Below are positions 1 through 9,320 of a stretch of DNA of 64,000 nt, in pieces. A model generated the notes under the pieces. That model did not search any database and was not told where the DNA came from. It worked only from the letters and a program-made list of their open reading frames with translations. The translations under genes and the position numbers were made by a program. The DNA comes from Halococcus morrhuae DSM 1307 (GTDB lineage: Archaea; Halobacteriota; Halobacteria; Halobacteriales; Halococcaceae): the NCBI RefSeq assembly GCF_000336695.1, contig NZ_AOMC01000152.1:121882-185881 (forward strand). The letters are read 5' to 3'. Each line of letters opens with the position of its first letter. Position 1 is the first letter of the stretch.

Positions 1-243
1 GTCGCAAACGTTCCATACCGCAAGAAGGCGTCCAATTCCCCTGAACTCAGCGGTAGAATCGCCGGACGGAACCGGCGATCAACAGAGCACTCGAAGATGG
101 TCGGCACGGTCGTCGTCGAGGAGTAGCCGGCAGTTACCCGACGTCGGACATCGAACCGTAGCGGGACACCGATGTGAGCGATGGTTCCTCGAATCACGAT
201 CACCTCGATCGGGCTATCGCACCAATATCGTCAGGAGTACCAG
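1..243. other. Left-edge stretch without a supported gene
   Basis: No gene is supported here. A plus-strand frame is open from the window edge to a TAG at 124-126 (about 41 codons). It could be the tail of a gene outside the window, but its residues match no family I recognise. The rest lies downstream of the minus-strand membrane-protein gene that ends at 244. Confidence 0.3.
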
Positions 244-1053
244 CTACGGCGACGCGTTCGATTCGGCGGGACGGATATCACGATAGAACGCGACCCCGTA
301 GGTCATCGAGAACGCGCCGACGACGCCGGTGAGCACGAGGAACACCACTGCGGCCACGGCGATGACGCCGAGCGAGGGCGTCTGCACGCCACCGGTCGCC
401 GGGAACGTCCCGACCAGACCAAGCACTGCCCCGAACGCGCCGAAAACACCGCTGATGAGCATGACGACGAGCATGTAGCCGAGCGTACTGAGTTTGTGAC
501 TGCGAACCGCCCCCACGCTACGCTTGAACCCATCCACAGCGCCGAGATCGTCGATCACGATCGCCTGGCCGAAGAACTGGATGAAGAAGAACAGCACGAA
601 GTACAGCAGGAACGCCACCAGGACGATGGCGGCGATGACGAGGACCGCGGCTCCACCGACTGCATCACCGCTTGCGGAAACGACGGCAAAACCGCCGATA
701 GCGCCGATGACGAACAGCGCGATGACGTACACCACACCCAGCCCCATCATGATGAGAAGGGCACCGAGCATGGAGACGTAGTTCGCTTTGCCGGCACGCA
801 CGAACGTCCCGAGGCTCGTCGTTCCCGTGACGGCTTCGTTGCCCATGCCGATGATGCCGCCGAAAAAGAACGGATAGAGCAGTAGCAAGAGCAACGAGAG
901 CAGTCCGGAAGCGATCACGATGGCGGGTGAATCGACCGACTGCATGAATATCTGTGGCAGTTGGACGAGTCCGAGCACCAACGCGACGACGATGAGGATC
1001 GGATTGCGGATCACTGCGGCGATCGACCGACGTCCTGCGGATATCGCACCCAT
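244..1053 (-). CDS. Polytopic membrane protein, haloarchaeal conserved family
   Basis: The product has 269 residues and is dominated by about six hydrophobic segments (roughly residues 18-38, 48-70, 92-125, 133-165, 190-215 and 232-258), with a short basic N-terminus (GRRSIAAVIRNP) expected to face the cytoplasm. This layout matches the uncharacterised haloarchaeal multi-pass family often labelled DUF7847. Residues 75-100 (GTTSLGTFVRAGKANYVSML) form the main hydrophilic loop. No catalytic motif is visible, so transporter, scaffold and stress roles all remain open. The start is the ATG at 1053. An A/T-rich stretch (AAAGTATTT in the gene's direction) lies about 33 bp upstream and is a plausible TATA element, implying a short leader. 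The next gene on the same strand ends 169 bp upstream, so this gene is probably transcribed alone. Confidence 0.75.
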   Translation of the reverse strand: MGAISAGRRSIAAVIRNPILIVVALVLGLVQLPQIFMQSVDSPAIVIASGLLSLLLLLLYPFFFGGIIGMGNEAVTGTTSLGTFVRAGKANYVSMLGALLIMMGLGVVYVIALFVIGAIGGFAVVSASGDAVGGAAVLVIAAIVLVAFLLYFVLFFFIQFFGQAIVIDDLGAVDGFKRSVGAVRSHKLSTLGYMLVVMLISGVFGAFGAVLGLVGTFPATGGVQTPSLGVIAVAAVVFLVLTGVVGAFSMTYGVAFYRDIRPAESNASP

Positions 1054-1222
1054 GTCAGCATCGAATGTCGAGGGCCGCCAAATACTTTGTTACCGACACC
1101 GAGCAACGACAGAAAGTCGCTGCTGAGTCATCGACCTCGAACACCTCTATCTCGAAACTCCTGCCGAGCCTGCTCATCGTCGTCTCGCTCGTCAGCAGCA
1201 TGGTTCTAGTGGGGCGGTCCGG

Positions 1223-1744
1223 TCACTCTCCATCGATCAGTTCACGACGTCGACCCTTCGGCACCTGTGAGCGGAGCTCGCCGTCGATGAACAGACCGAC
1301 ACCGAGCGGTTCGCGCTCGCCGGCGAGGTCGTGGGCCGCGATCAGATAGCCCCAGTCGCCGTCCCAGTCGATGGGTTGGTCCTCGCCGGCGACGAACCGC
1401 CGCGCTTCGGCATCGGCCAACTCGACGACGTTTTTCTCGGCGTGTCGCCCGAAGCGCTGGACTGCGTTCGTGGTCGGTTTCCAGTGCTCCTGGCGCGTGC
1501 GGAGAAACGTCATCCCGAGCGCCTCGGCTTCGAGCGGGCTCGCTACTGCGCCACGAAACGCCCAGAGCTTTCCCCCACCTTTCTCCCAGAACGAGTAGTT
1601 CTCAAAGATTTCGGGGGCGACCGCGTAGCGTTCGTCCCAGAAATCGAGGACTTCCTGGCGCGTGGCTCGGCCCTCGACGACGCGCTCGTCGGCGGTAGCG
1701 GGCAGGCGGTCAAGCTGCGAACCGTCGTTCGTTCGGTCGCTCAT
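1223..1744 (-). CDS. Stand-alone RsmF/NSUN PUA-like RNA-binding subunit
   Basis: The product has 173 residues. Its second half has the signature of the PUA-like C-terminal domain that bacterial RsmF-type rRNA m5C methyltransferases carry: KPTTNAVQRFG, then NVVELADAEARRFVAGE, GYLIAAHDL, PLGVGLFIDGEL and a terminal QVPKGRRRELI. The N-terminal part (EVLDFWDERYAVAPEIFENY...FWEKGGGKLW) matches the start of that module. The start is placed at ATG 1744 because it overlaps the stop of the upstream NSUN methyltransferase by four bases (ATGA), a typical translational-coupling junction; a longer frame would run far into that gene. I infer that catalytic and RNA-binding halves of one enzyme are encoded as two coupled polypeptides. 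In public annotation this family appears as a haloarchaeal domain of unknown function (possibly DUF7122). Confidence 0.75.
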   Translation of the reverse strand: MSDRTNDGSQLDRLPATADERVVEGRATRQEVLDFWDERYAVAPEIFENYSFWEKGGGKLWAFRGAVASPLEAEALGMTFLRTRQEHWKPTTNAVQRFGRHAEKNVVELADAEARRFVAGEDQPIDWDGDWGYLIAAHDLAGEREPLGVGLFIDGELRSQVPKGRRRELIDGE

Positions 1745-2649
1745 CCGCCGACCTCCACCTTCGCGCAGAAAAAGCCGCCCGTATCGTTCAGGTGGGGGTA
1801 GATCCGTTTGGCCTTCCGCACGCTCTCGTCGAACGCTTCGCCCTGCCACTCGGTGACGCCGGGGCGGGTTTCGAGATCACAGGAGAACTCGACGAGTCGG
1901 CAGTCCTCGGCCGAAAGAACGCTGTCGAGCACGGCCTCGTTCTCCTCGGGCGCGAACGTACAGGTCGAGTACACCACGCTCCCTCCGGAACGGGTCGCCT
2001 GCACCGCCCGCCGGAGGATCGATTCCTGCGTTGCGGCGATGGAGTCGATATATTCGAGCGACCACTCGTCGAGCGCGTCCGGGTTCTTCCGGATCGTCCC
2101 CTCGCACGAACACGGCGCGTCCACGAGCGCGCGATCGAACGCGTCGAAGTCGAACGGCTTGAGCGAGTAGTTCCGTGCATCGCGGTTCGTCACCGCCATC
2201 GAGGTGACGCCGAGGCGTTCAGCGTTGAATCGGAGTGCCGAGAGCCGGCCCAAACTCCGATCGTTCGCGACGATCGTCCCCTCGTCGCCGGCGAGTGCGG
2301 CGAGCTGGGTTGCCTTCCCGCCGGGGGCTGCACAGGCCGCCCAGACGCGCTCACCGGGATCGGGATCACAGACGAGCGCCGGCAGGGTCGAGACCTCCTC
2401 CTGACCGTGCAGCCAGCCGTGATAGGCCCCCCACGTCCGCCCCGGGCTGGTCGAATCGAGTCTGAGAAGTCCCGGATGCCACTCGACGGGCTCGTACTCC
2501 ACACCCTCGTCGTCGAGTGCGTCCATCGCTCGCTCGGGCGTCGCCTTGATCCCATTCACCCGGACGACCGACGGGAGCGGGCGCTCGCAGGCCGCACGGA
2601 ACGCCGAGAAATCGTCGACGAGCGATTCGTACCGTTCGAGAACGTCCAT
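1741..2649 (-). CDS. NOL1/NOP2/Sun family RNA m5C methyltransferase
   Basis: This 302-residue SAM-dependent methyltransferase should form 5-methylcytosine in rRNA or tRNA. The SAM-binding motif I is AAPGGKATQLAAL (about 107-119). Both catalytic cysteines of the NSUN family are present: Cys180 in DAPCSCEGTIRKNP and Cys230 in VVYSTCTFAPEENE. The N-terminal part (PSVVRVNGIKATPERAM) is the usual RNA-contacting pre-domain. The protein is shorter than bacterial RsmF/RsmB enzymes because it lacks the C-terminal PUA module, which appears to be supplied by the overlapping downstream gene. The start ATG at 2649 diverges from the PAC2 gene, with 80 bp between them. Substrate specificity cannot be read from the sequence. 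Confidence 0.9.
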   Translation of the reverse strand: MDVLERYESLVDDFSAFRAACERPLPSVVRVNGIKATPERAMDALDDEGVEYEPVEWHPGLLRLDSTSPGRTWGAYHGWLHGQEEVSTLPALVCDPDPGERVWAACAAPGGKATQLAALAGDEGTIVANDRSLGRLSALRFNAERLGVTSMAVTNRDARNYSLKPFDFDAFDRALVDAPCSCEGTIRKNPDALDEWSLEYIDSIAATQESILRRAVQATRSGGSVVYSTCTFAPEENEAVLDSVLSAEDCRLVEFSCDLETRPGVTEWQGEAFDESVRKAKRIYPHLNDTGGFFCAKVEVGG

Positions 2650-2729
2650 TAGGGAACCATCCGTCCGGGGTCGCTTGTCGATTTCGGAGTCGGGGGAGCC
2701 TTAAGGTGCCCCGTGATGAAGATGCCAGC

Positions 2730-3467
2730 ATGGCACATGTCGACGTTGCAGCGGACGATATCGAACTCGACGAACCGACGCTCGTCGAGGGGCTGCCTGG
2801 CGTCGGGCTGGTTGGCAAGATCGTCGCCGACCACCTCGTCGATGCCTTCGAGATGGACTACTACGCCGGCATCCACTGCAGCGGCGTCCCGGAGGTCGGC
2901 GTCTATCGCGGCGAGCGCTCCGCCCTCAGACCGCCCGTGCGCCTCCACGCCGACGCCGAACGAGACCTCCTCGTGCTCCAGAGCGACGTCCCGGTCTCAC
3001 CGAGCGAGGCGACCGAGTTTGCCACCTGCATCACCGGCTGGCTCGCCGACAACGACGTCACCCCGCTCTACCTCAGCGGCCTGCCCGACCAGTCCGACGA
3101 GGTACCCGAAGTCTACGGGATATCGACCGGCGCGGGCAACGACCTGCTCGACGACGCCGGCATCGTCCCGCCCGCCGAGGGCGGTCTCGTGAGCGGCCCG
3201 ACCGGCGCGCTGCTCTATCACGCCGAGCAAACCGACCTCACGAGCGTCGGCCTCATCGCCGAGACCAACCCGCAGTTCCCCGATCCCGAAGCCGCCCGCG
3301 CGATCCTCGAACACGGCATCGAACCGCTCACCGGCATCGGGATCGACACGTCCGATCTCGTCGAACAGGCTGAGGAGATCCAGGAAGCCCGCGAACGCCT
3401 CGCCGAACGAATGCACCAGGCCGACGAGGAGAGCTCACAGGCCGAGCCGATCCGGATGTTCCAATAG
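2730..3467 (+). CDS. PAC2-family proteasome-assembly chaperone-like protein
   Basis: The 245-residue product belongs to the PAC2 family (archaeal PbaA/PbaB-like), which folds like purine nucleoside phosphorylase and assists 20S proteasome assembly. Family hallmarks are the opening LVEGLPGVGLVGKIVADHLV, the central LLVLQSDVPV and SPSEATEFA, and GLPDQSDEVPEVYGI followed by a GPTGALLYHAEQ-type segment. The C-terminus is acidic and helical (VEQAEEIQEARERLAERMHQ), a possible coiled coil or partner-docking tail. The start is set at ATG 2730 rather than the in-frame GTG at 2706, because a TTAAGG TATA-like box at 2701-2706 lies 24-29 bp upstream, the spacing of a leaderless haloarchaeal transcript. 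Copy A of the dispersed repeat follows the stop, preceded by a T5 tract at 3472-3476. Confidence 0.85.
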   Translation: MAHVDVAADDIELDEPTLVEGLPGVGLVGKIVADHLVDAFEMDYYAGIHCSGVPEVGVYRGERSALRPPVRLHADAERDLLVLQSDVPVSPSEATEFATCITGWLADNDVTPLYLSGLPDQSDEVPEVYGISTGAGNDLLDDAGIVPPAEGGLVSGPTGALLYHAEQTDLTSVGLIAETNPQFPDPEAARAILEHGIEPLTGIGIDTSDLVEQAEEIQEARERLAERMHQADEESSQAEPIRMFQ

Positions 3468-3477
3468 TACCTTTTTA

Positions 3478-3757
3478 CTGCGGGGGGTCGCGCTCGCTTC
3501 GCTCGCTTGACCCCCGCTTGCAAAAAGCTACGCTAAAAACACCCGCTCGTTCGCTTCGCTCACTCGCGGTGAACCGCGCTCGCTACGCTCGCGCGGACAC
3601 TTTGTTCTCCGCAAACCGTACCGCACAGCACCGCTGAAGCCCTCGGCGCGCTCACTACGTTCGCTACTCGCTCCCTTCGGTCGCTCGCGTGCCTCGCCCT
3701 TCATCCGCCAGGACCGCACCGCAACCGCACCGACCGCACCGACCGCACCGCCGGCGG
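3478..3757 (+). repeat. Dispersed intergenic repeat, copy A (full-length form)
   Basis: This copy fills the space between the converging PAC2 and map genes. It opens with a hairpin (GGGGGTC at 3483-3489 pairs with GACCCCC at 3509-3515). The 5' arm shared with copies B and E follows (CAAAAAGC at 3521-3528, then ACACCCGCTCG). Next come several short dyads, the conserved block CCGCACAGCACC...GAAGCCCTC (about 3626-3650), a variable dyad section, and the conserved end CGCCCTTCATCCGCCAGGA (about 3695-3713). A tail of CCGCA-type short repeats runs to about 3757. It is oriented like PAC2. No coding frame is preserved across the copies. Confidence 0.8.
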
Positions 3758-3769
3758 CTGGCGGCCGTT

Positions 3770-4663
3770 TCAGCGCTCGGTCGTCACTTCGCAGCCGTCC
3801 TCGGTGACGATGACGGTGTGCTCTTTCTGACTGACGAGATTGCCCGCGCTCTCCTTGAGTACGGGATAGCTGTGGACGACGTTCTGGCGTTCGAGCCGGC
3901 GCAGCGCCATCTCCGGCCGATCGACGTCGAGCCAGCGCGTCGCGAACGGGAGCGTTCGGAACTGGTCGGTAATCTGATCGAGCGCCTCGCGTGCGTCGCG
4001 GTTCCTGACCGAGCGTTCGTTTTCGAGCGCGAAGATCTCCGCCTCGTTACCCTCGCCGACCTTGCCGCTGCCGTCGGTGGCGAACGGCTCGATGGCGACC
4101 ACGTCGCCGGCTTCGAGCTCGACGCTCTGGCTCACCGCGCGGTTCGGGATGTTCGGCGGCGTGTGCTGTTCCCAGTGGGCGAGCCCGTGCCCGGTGAGAT
4201 TGACGACCGGGTTATAGCCGTAGTCGTCGATGACCTCCTCGATGCGTGCACCGATCTCGCCCGTGCTAACACCGTCCTCGACGAGTTCGAGCGCGGCCTC
4301 CAGCGCGGCTTCTGGCGCTTCGGCGAGGTCGGAATTGCCCGAGAGATCGACGGTGACGGCCGTATCGGCGAGCCAGCCATCGACGTGGACGCCGATGTCG
4401 AGGTTCACCATCTCCTCGCCGAATGTGGTATCCTCGTCGATGCTCGGCGTCGCGTGGGCGGCCTCCTCGTCGATCGAGATGTTGACCGGGAAGGCCGGCT
4501 CGCCACCCAGTTCCCGCGTGCGCTCCTCGGCCCACCGGGCGATTTCGAGGTGGCTCACGCCGACCTCGACGCGCTCTGCGGCCTCGTCGCGCACCTGTGC
4601 GAGGATCTCGCCCGCCTCGCGACATTTCTCGTGCTCCTCGTCCGAGAGGTCCACGTCGCTCAT
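3770..4663 (-). CDS. map: Methionine aminopeptidase, type II
   Basis: This 297-residue M24-family metallopeptidase removes the initiator methionine in the cytoplasm. The metal ligands are recognisable: the two aspartates in NLDIGVHVDGWLADTAVTVD, His in LTGHGLAHWEQH, Glu in VVAIEPFATDGSG and the last Glu in DGCEVTTER at the C-terminus. An insertion of about 60 residues between the His and first Glu segments and the end of the protein marks the type II (archaeal/eukaryotic) form. The start ATG at 4663 gives the standard N-terminus (MSDVDLSDEEHEKCREAGEIL). The asparaginase gene on the same strand ends 40 bp upstream, so the two may be co-transcribed. Confidence 0.95.
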   Translation of the reverse strand: MSDVDLSDEEHEKCREAGEILAQVRDEAAERVEVGVSHLEIARWAEERTRELGGEPAFPVNISIDEEAAHATPSIDEDTTFGEEMVNLDIGVHVDGWLADTAVTVDLSGNSDLAEAPEAALEAALELVEDGVSTGEIGARIEEVIDDYGYNPVVNLTGHGLAHWEQHTPPNIPNRAVSQSVELEAGDVVAIEPFATDGSGKVGEGNEAEIFALENERSVRNRDAREALDQITDQFRTLPFATRWLDVDRPEMALRRLERQNVVHSYPVLKESAGNLVSQKEHTVIVTEDGCEVTTER

Positions 4664-4702
4664 ACCGTCTGGTGGGGCGTTCGGGCCAAAGGTCTGCCGT
4701 TC

Positions 4703-5551
4703 TCAGAAATCGGTGCTCGTCTGCATCGCCGCCGAGTTGTACGCGCTCCCCGTCTGCCCTGACTCGTCGAGAACGATGACGCCGGCCGTGGAGCCCGTCA
4801 GCCTCTCGAACTCGTCGATGGCGTTCGCCGCGGCGTCCGTGGGGTGTTCGCCGTCTTCGAGCCGTCGCACCGCCTCCCGCGCGAGCGTCGTCCGGGCGAT
4901 GTCCTCGCCGGCACCGGTCGCGCTCGCCCCGCCGGCCGGCGAGGCGTAGAACCCACAGCCGATCTGTGGCACGTCGCCGACCCTGCCGGCGAGGGCGAAC
5001 CACCGCCCGCCAGTCGAGGTCGCGGCCGCGACGTGCCCCTCGTCGACGGCGACCGCACCGACCGTGTCCGCCCCGCCGAACCGCTCGCGCACCCACTCGA
5101 CGCGCTCTCCGATCTCGTCCGTCTCGGGCGGGTCGGCAGCCCTAAAGCGCTCGCGCGTGCGCTCGGTCGTGAGCTCTTCCGGCACAATGCCGAACCCCTC
5201 GGCGAACGAGACGGCGTGCTCGCCCGCGAGAAGCACGTGCGGCGTCTCCTCCATGATGTGGCGAGCGACGCCGACCGCGTGGCGAACCCCGGGCATCGAA
5301 CAGGCCGCACCCGCCTCCCGCTCGTCGGTCATGATCCCGGCATCGGTTCTGACGACCCCGTCGGCCTGGATCGCCCCGCCGATCCCGGCGTTGAATCGTG
5401 GGTCCGCTTCGAGGATATCGATCGCGCTCACGACGGCGTCGACCGGCGTCGTCGCGTCCGCCCCGATGGCGGCGGCCTCGTCGAGAACCGACTGTCGTCG
5501 ATCGGGTTCGTCCGGTTCGTCGCCCGCACCGCCGTGAACGATGAGCTGCAT
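4703..5551 (-). CDS. Ntn-hydrolase isoaspartyl peptidase / L-asparaginase
   Basis: The 282-residue protein is a plant-type asparaginase/isoaspartyl peptidase. It should cleave itself in front of a threonine that then becomes the catalytic nucleophile. That residue is Thr163 in GGADTVGAVAVDEGHVAAAT. Other family blocks are MQLIVHGGAGD at the start, RFNAGIGGAIQADG, and GCGFYASPAGGASATGAGE, which shapes the substrate pocket. The start is ATG 5551, because the MQLIVHGGAG motif normally begins these proteins; nine extra residues upstream are unlikely. The expected role is hydrolysis of asparagine or isoaspartyl dipeptides from damaged proteins, which fits its place just upstream of methionine aminopeptidase. 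The choice between the two substrates cannot be made here. Confidence 0.88.
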   Translation of the reverse strand: MQLIVHGGAGDEPDEPDRRQSVLDEAAAIGADATTPVDAVVSAIDILEADPRFNAGIGGAIQADGVVRTDAGIMTDEREAGAACSMPGVRHAVGVARHIMEETPHVLLAGEHAVSFAEGFGIVPEELTTERTRERFRAADPPETDEIGERVEWVRERFGGADTVGAVAVDEGHVAAATSTGGRWFALAGRVGDVPQIGCGFYASPAGGASATGAGEDIARTTLAREAVRRLEDGEHPTDAAANAIDEFERLTGSTAGVIVLDESGQTGSAYNSAAMQTSTDF

Positions 5552-5652
5552 GGTCCGTGACGCGGCAGCAACCGGCATAACGCTCCCGAACCCATCCTCA
5601 ACGGACGTTTGCGAAAGACAGGCCTTTTGGTACGGCCGGGCGAATCTTCAGT

Positions 5653-6906
<1,254 letters not shown>

Positions 6907-6913
6907 ATCGGCG

Positions 6914-7144
6914 CTACGACAGCCATCCCCGGATTTTTGCGACGTACTGCGGCGTTCGATAGATGATTCGTCCGAGCCCGACGACGAACCCCACCACCGC
7001 TCCTGCAACGACCACCCACTCGACGGTCGTCGGGACCGCTCCGGGAAGGAGCTGTGTGACGATCAGTACGACGACGGCGAGCAGCCAGATGGCGTAGAGC
7101 GCGAGAGCCATCTTCGTACCGGTGCGCCTGAGCGTTCGGTTCAT
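6914..7144 (-). CDS. Small two-TM membrane protein
   Basis: A 76-residue protein with a basic N-terminus (MNRTLRRTGTKM) and two hydrophobic segments, about residues 12-34 (LALYAIWLLAVVVLIVTQLL) and 42-60 (VVVAGAVVGFVVGLGRI), then a short basic tail. No family is recognised. The start is set at ATG 7144; a GTG three codons upstream is an alternative. It converges with icd, the two stops being 7 bp apart. Function unknown. Confidence 0.55.
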   Translation of the reverse strand: MNRTLRRTGTKMALALYAIWLLAVVVLIVTQLLPGAVPTTVEWVVVAGAVVGFVVGLGRIIYRTPQYVAKIRGWLS

Positions 7145-7195
7145 ACGTCCCACCGGAGAACGACCGAAATAATCGTTTCGTAGAGCCGTCGTTTC

Positions 7196-7531
7196 TCACT
7201 CCGCCCAGTCGGGGTTCTCCCTTGGCGGACTGAAGACATCGATGCCGCGGACGATGTCCTCGCCACGGTTCTCGACGCCGTGGGACTCCCCGCCGGCGAG
7301 CACGTAGCTGTCGCCCGGGCCGAGTTCGCGCTCCTCGCCGTCCAGGAGGAAAGTCAGGGTTCCCGCGACGAGATAGCCGGTCTGTTCGTGGGGATGGCTG
7401 TGTGGCGGGACGCTCGCACCTGGTTCGACCGCGAACCGCTGAACGCTCATTGCCTCGCCGCTGGCCAGCATCGCGAGGTGGACGCCGTCGATCGCCTCGG
7501 TCGATTCGCGTTCGGTGCCGATGAGTTCCAT
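7196..7531 (-). CDS. Single-domain cupin protein
   Basis: The 111-residue protein is a small beta-barrel cupin. Motif 1 is PPHSHPHEQTGYLVAGTL, with two histidines and a glutamate as metal ligands. Motif 2 is PGDSYVLAGGESHGVEN, with the fourth ligand histidine. Such proteins bind Fe, Mn or Zn and act as dioxygenases, isomerases or sensors; the sequence does not settle which. It is divergent from the zinc-ribbon gene that starts 60 bp away. Confidence 0.8.
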   Translation of the reverse strand: MELIGTERESTEAIDGVHLAMLASGEAMSVQRFAVEPGASVPPHSHPHEQTGYLVAGTLTFLLDGEERELGPGDSYVLAGGESHGVENRGEDIVRGIDVFSPPRENPDWAE

Positions 7532-7591
7532 GACCGCTACTCGTTCCGTGGCTACCTAAAGGTTCAACAGGGTCGATATGCAAATTCGAGC

Positions 7592-8116
7592 ATGTACGCG
7601 GTCGTCGGCTGCAGTGACTGTGGGAGCTTCTGGGTCGTCGAGGGTCGCCCGGAGACGACGAGCTGTCCCGGCTGTCGCACGCGCCACCGCTTCGAGCGCC
7701 TCACGAAGTTCGCCGAGACCGACACTGCCGACGCGGCCCGCCAGGCCCGGACCGCACTGCTGGCCGATCGCAGCGAGTACGCGCCCGACGATCTGGACTC
7801 GTTCACCGCGCTCGAATCGCGTGCCGAGAGCGGTGGAATGAGCGACGACGAATATCTCGAACGATCGGGGCTCGACGCCGAAACGGTGCGCGAGGCGGGC
7901 GAGCGCGCGACCGAAGGTGGCGAGGGGAGTGGAAGCCAGAGCCGAATGGATATCGTTCGTGCGGCGCTCGCCGATCTCGATCGCCCGACCGAAGAGGAGA
8001 TCGTCACATATGCGCGCGAACATGGCGTTCCCACGGAGTTCACTGAACGTGCACTCGAAAAACTCGTTCGTCGGGGTGCGGCGAGCGAACATCAGGGACG
8101 ATATCGCTCGCTCTGA
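7592..8116 (+). CDS. Zinc-ribbon / winged-helix protein (DUF5817-like)
   Basis: The 174-residue protein opens with a zinc ribbon (GCSDCGSFWVVEG...TSCPGCRTRH; cysteine pairs near residues 7/10 and 27/30). A charged helical middle follows, and the end is a winged-helix-like segment (MDIVRAALADLDRPTEEEIVTYAREHGVPTEFTERALEKLVRRGAASEHQGRYRSL, quoted in parts below 20: RPTEEEIVTYAREHG and ALEKLVRRG). Confidence 0.7.
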   Translation: MYAVVGCSDCGSFWVVEGRPETTSCPGCRTRHRFERLTKFAETDTADAARQARTALLADRSEYAPDDLDSFTALESRAESGGMSDDEYLERSGLDAETVREAGERATEGGEGSGSQSRMDIVRAALADLDRPTEEEIVTYAREHGVPTEFTERALEKLVRRGAASEHQGRYRSL

Positions 8117-8119
8117 TAA

Positions 8120-9202
8120 TTATTCGACCGCTTCGGCGAGTGCGACCGCTTCATCGGTCGAACCCTCGGTCACGAGCGCGTGGGTGGTTGCCCCGTCGGT
8201 CCAGACGACCACCGTCCGGTCGTCCATCGTCGCCGCGGTCGCGTCCGTTCCGTCGACTGCGACGCTCGTTCCGTTCAACCGCTCGTAGGGAACCTGCTCG
8301 CCGTCGGTCGTGACGAGCGTGGCGTTCGTCGCGCCGTCCGCGTACTGCTGGGCGACGATCGTTCCGTCGCCGGTCCCCGCGACGGTCGCTTCCTGAAACT
8401 CGAACCCGTCGGCGGCGAGCGTCGGGAGATCACCGTCGACGGCCTCGTTCGTGGCGTCGAAACCGTCGTAGCTCTCGGTCGTGCTCGCGGTGCGGTCGGC
8501 CGGCGGCGCGAACGTGCTCTCGTGGACGCTCGCGTTGAAGCGCTGATCGTCGTAGCGCACGGTCGTCGTGTTCACCCCGTCGGTGACGCGCGCTTTGAGC
8601 AGTCGCGAGTCGTTCGTCGCGACCCACATCGTCCCCTCGGCGTCGACGCTCTCGTTGTCGTGGCTGAGCGAAACGACGTACGCCTCGGTTCCGTCGACGG
8701 TTTCGGTGCCGGTCCGGGTCGCGCTGAGGTTCGCCGCGGCCGCCTCCATCTTCTCGGCTCCTGGAGCCGAGTCGTTGGCGTCGAACGTCGCCGCGCGCTC
8801 CCGGGCCGCCTCACAGAGCTCGCTCGCATTTTCCGAGCCGTTCTCGACGGTCCACGCACGCTGGAGCGTGGGCGAATCGACCCACGCGACGCTGCCGTTG
8901 GTGCCCATCGCTACCGTTCGGCCGTCCGTCGTGATCGCGACGCGTGCGCCCTCGTCGTCGGCGAGCGCGTACTCGACGGTACCGGTGTGGTTCGCGCTCG
9001 CGTTCGACACCGTGACGTCGGCGCTACCGGTGAGCGTTTCGGCGCTTTCGTACTTCTCGTGAGTATCCTCGAGAATCGCTTCACCGGACGGACCGTCGGT
9101 CGACTGGGCGAACGCCACGCCGCCGACGACTGCCCCCACGACGCAGAGCAGCACGAGGGCGATGGCGGGCGAGACGCGCCCACGGGTTCCGGAATCGTCC
9201 AT
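8120..9202 (-). CDS. LolA/RseB-like secreted protein with N-terminal anchor
   Basis: The 360-residue protein has one N-terminal transmembrane or signal segment (about residues 12-34, IALVLLCVVGAVVGGVAFAQ). The extracytoplasmic part (from about residue 40, ILEDTHEKYESAETLTGSAD) is rich in N-x-S/T sequons and alternating beta-strand patterns typical of LolA/RseB-like half-barrels. The last 90 residues (FEFQEATVAGTGDGTIVAQQ onward) resemble a DUF4367-type domain. No lipobox cysteine is present, so it is probably a membrane-anchored or secreted protein. The start is ATG 9202, because residues upstream would break the signal segment. It diverges from the ABC transporter genes across a 118 bp spacer. 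By analogy LolA-like folds bind lipids or lipoproteins; that role is an inference. Confidence 0.7.
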   Translation of the reverse strand: MDDSGTRGRVSPAIALVLLCVVGAVVGGVAFAQSTDGPSGEAILEDTHEKYESAETLTGSADVTVSNASANHTGTVEYALADDEGARVAITTDGRTVAMGTNGSVAWVDSPTLQRAWTVENGSENASELCEAARERAATFDANDSAPGAEKMEAAAANLSATRTGTETVDGTEAYVVSLSHDNESVDAEGTMWVATNDSRLLKARVTDGVNTTTVRYDDQRFNASVHESTFAPPADRTASTTESYDGFDATNEAVDGDLPTLAADGFEFQEATVAGTGDGTIVAQQYADGATNATLVTTDGEQVPYERLNGTSVAVDGTDATAATMDDRTVVVWTDGATTHALVTEGSTDEAVALAEAVE

Positions 9203-9320
9203 TGCCAATCTTTGGCACTGGACGAGTAAATACCCACGGTCGCGGCCCAAATCACCCGTTCGTCCGCCCCGATGTCGAGCGACGACATCTTCATTGGGCC
9301 GAGTCCGCTAACGTTCGCCA

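Noticed and set aside
3478-3757. Repeat copies as a CRISPR array
   Set aside because: Copies are single and kilobases apart, with no equal-length spacers and no cas genes.
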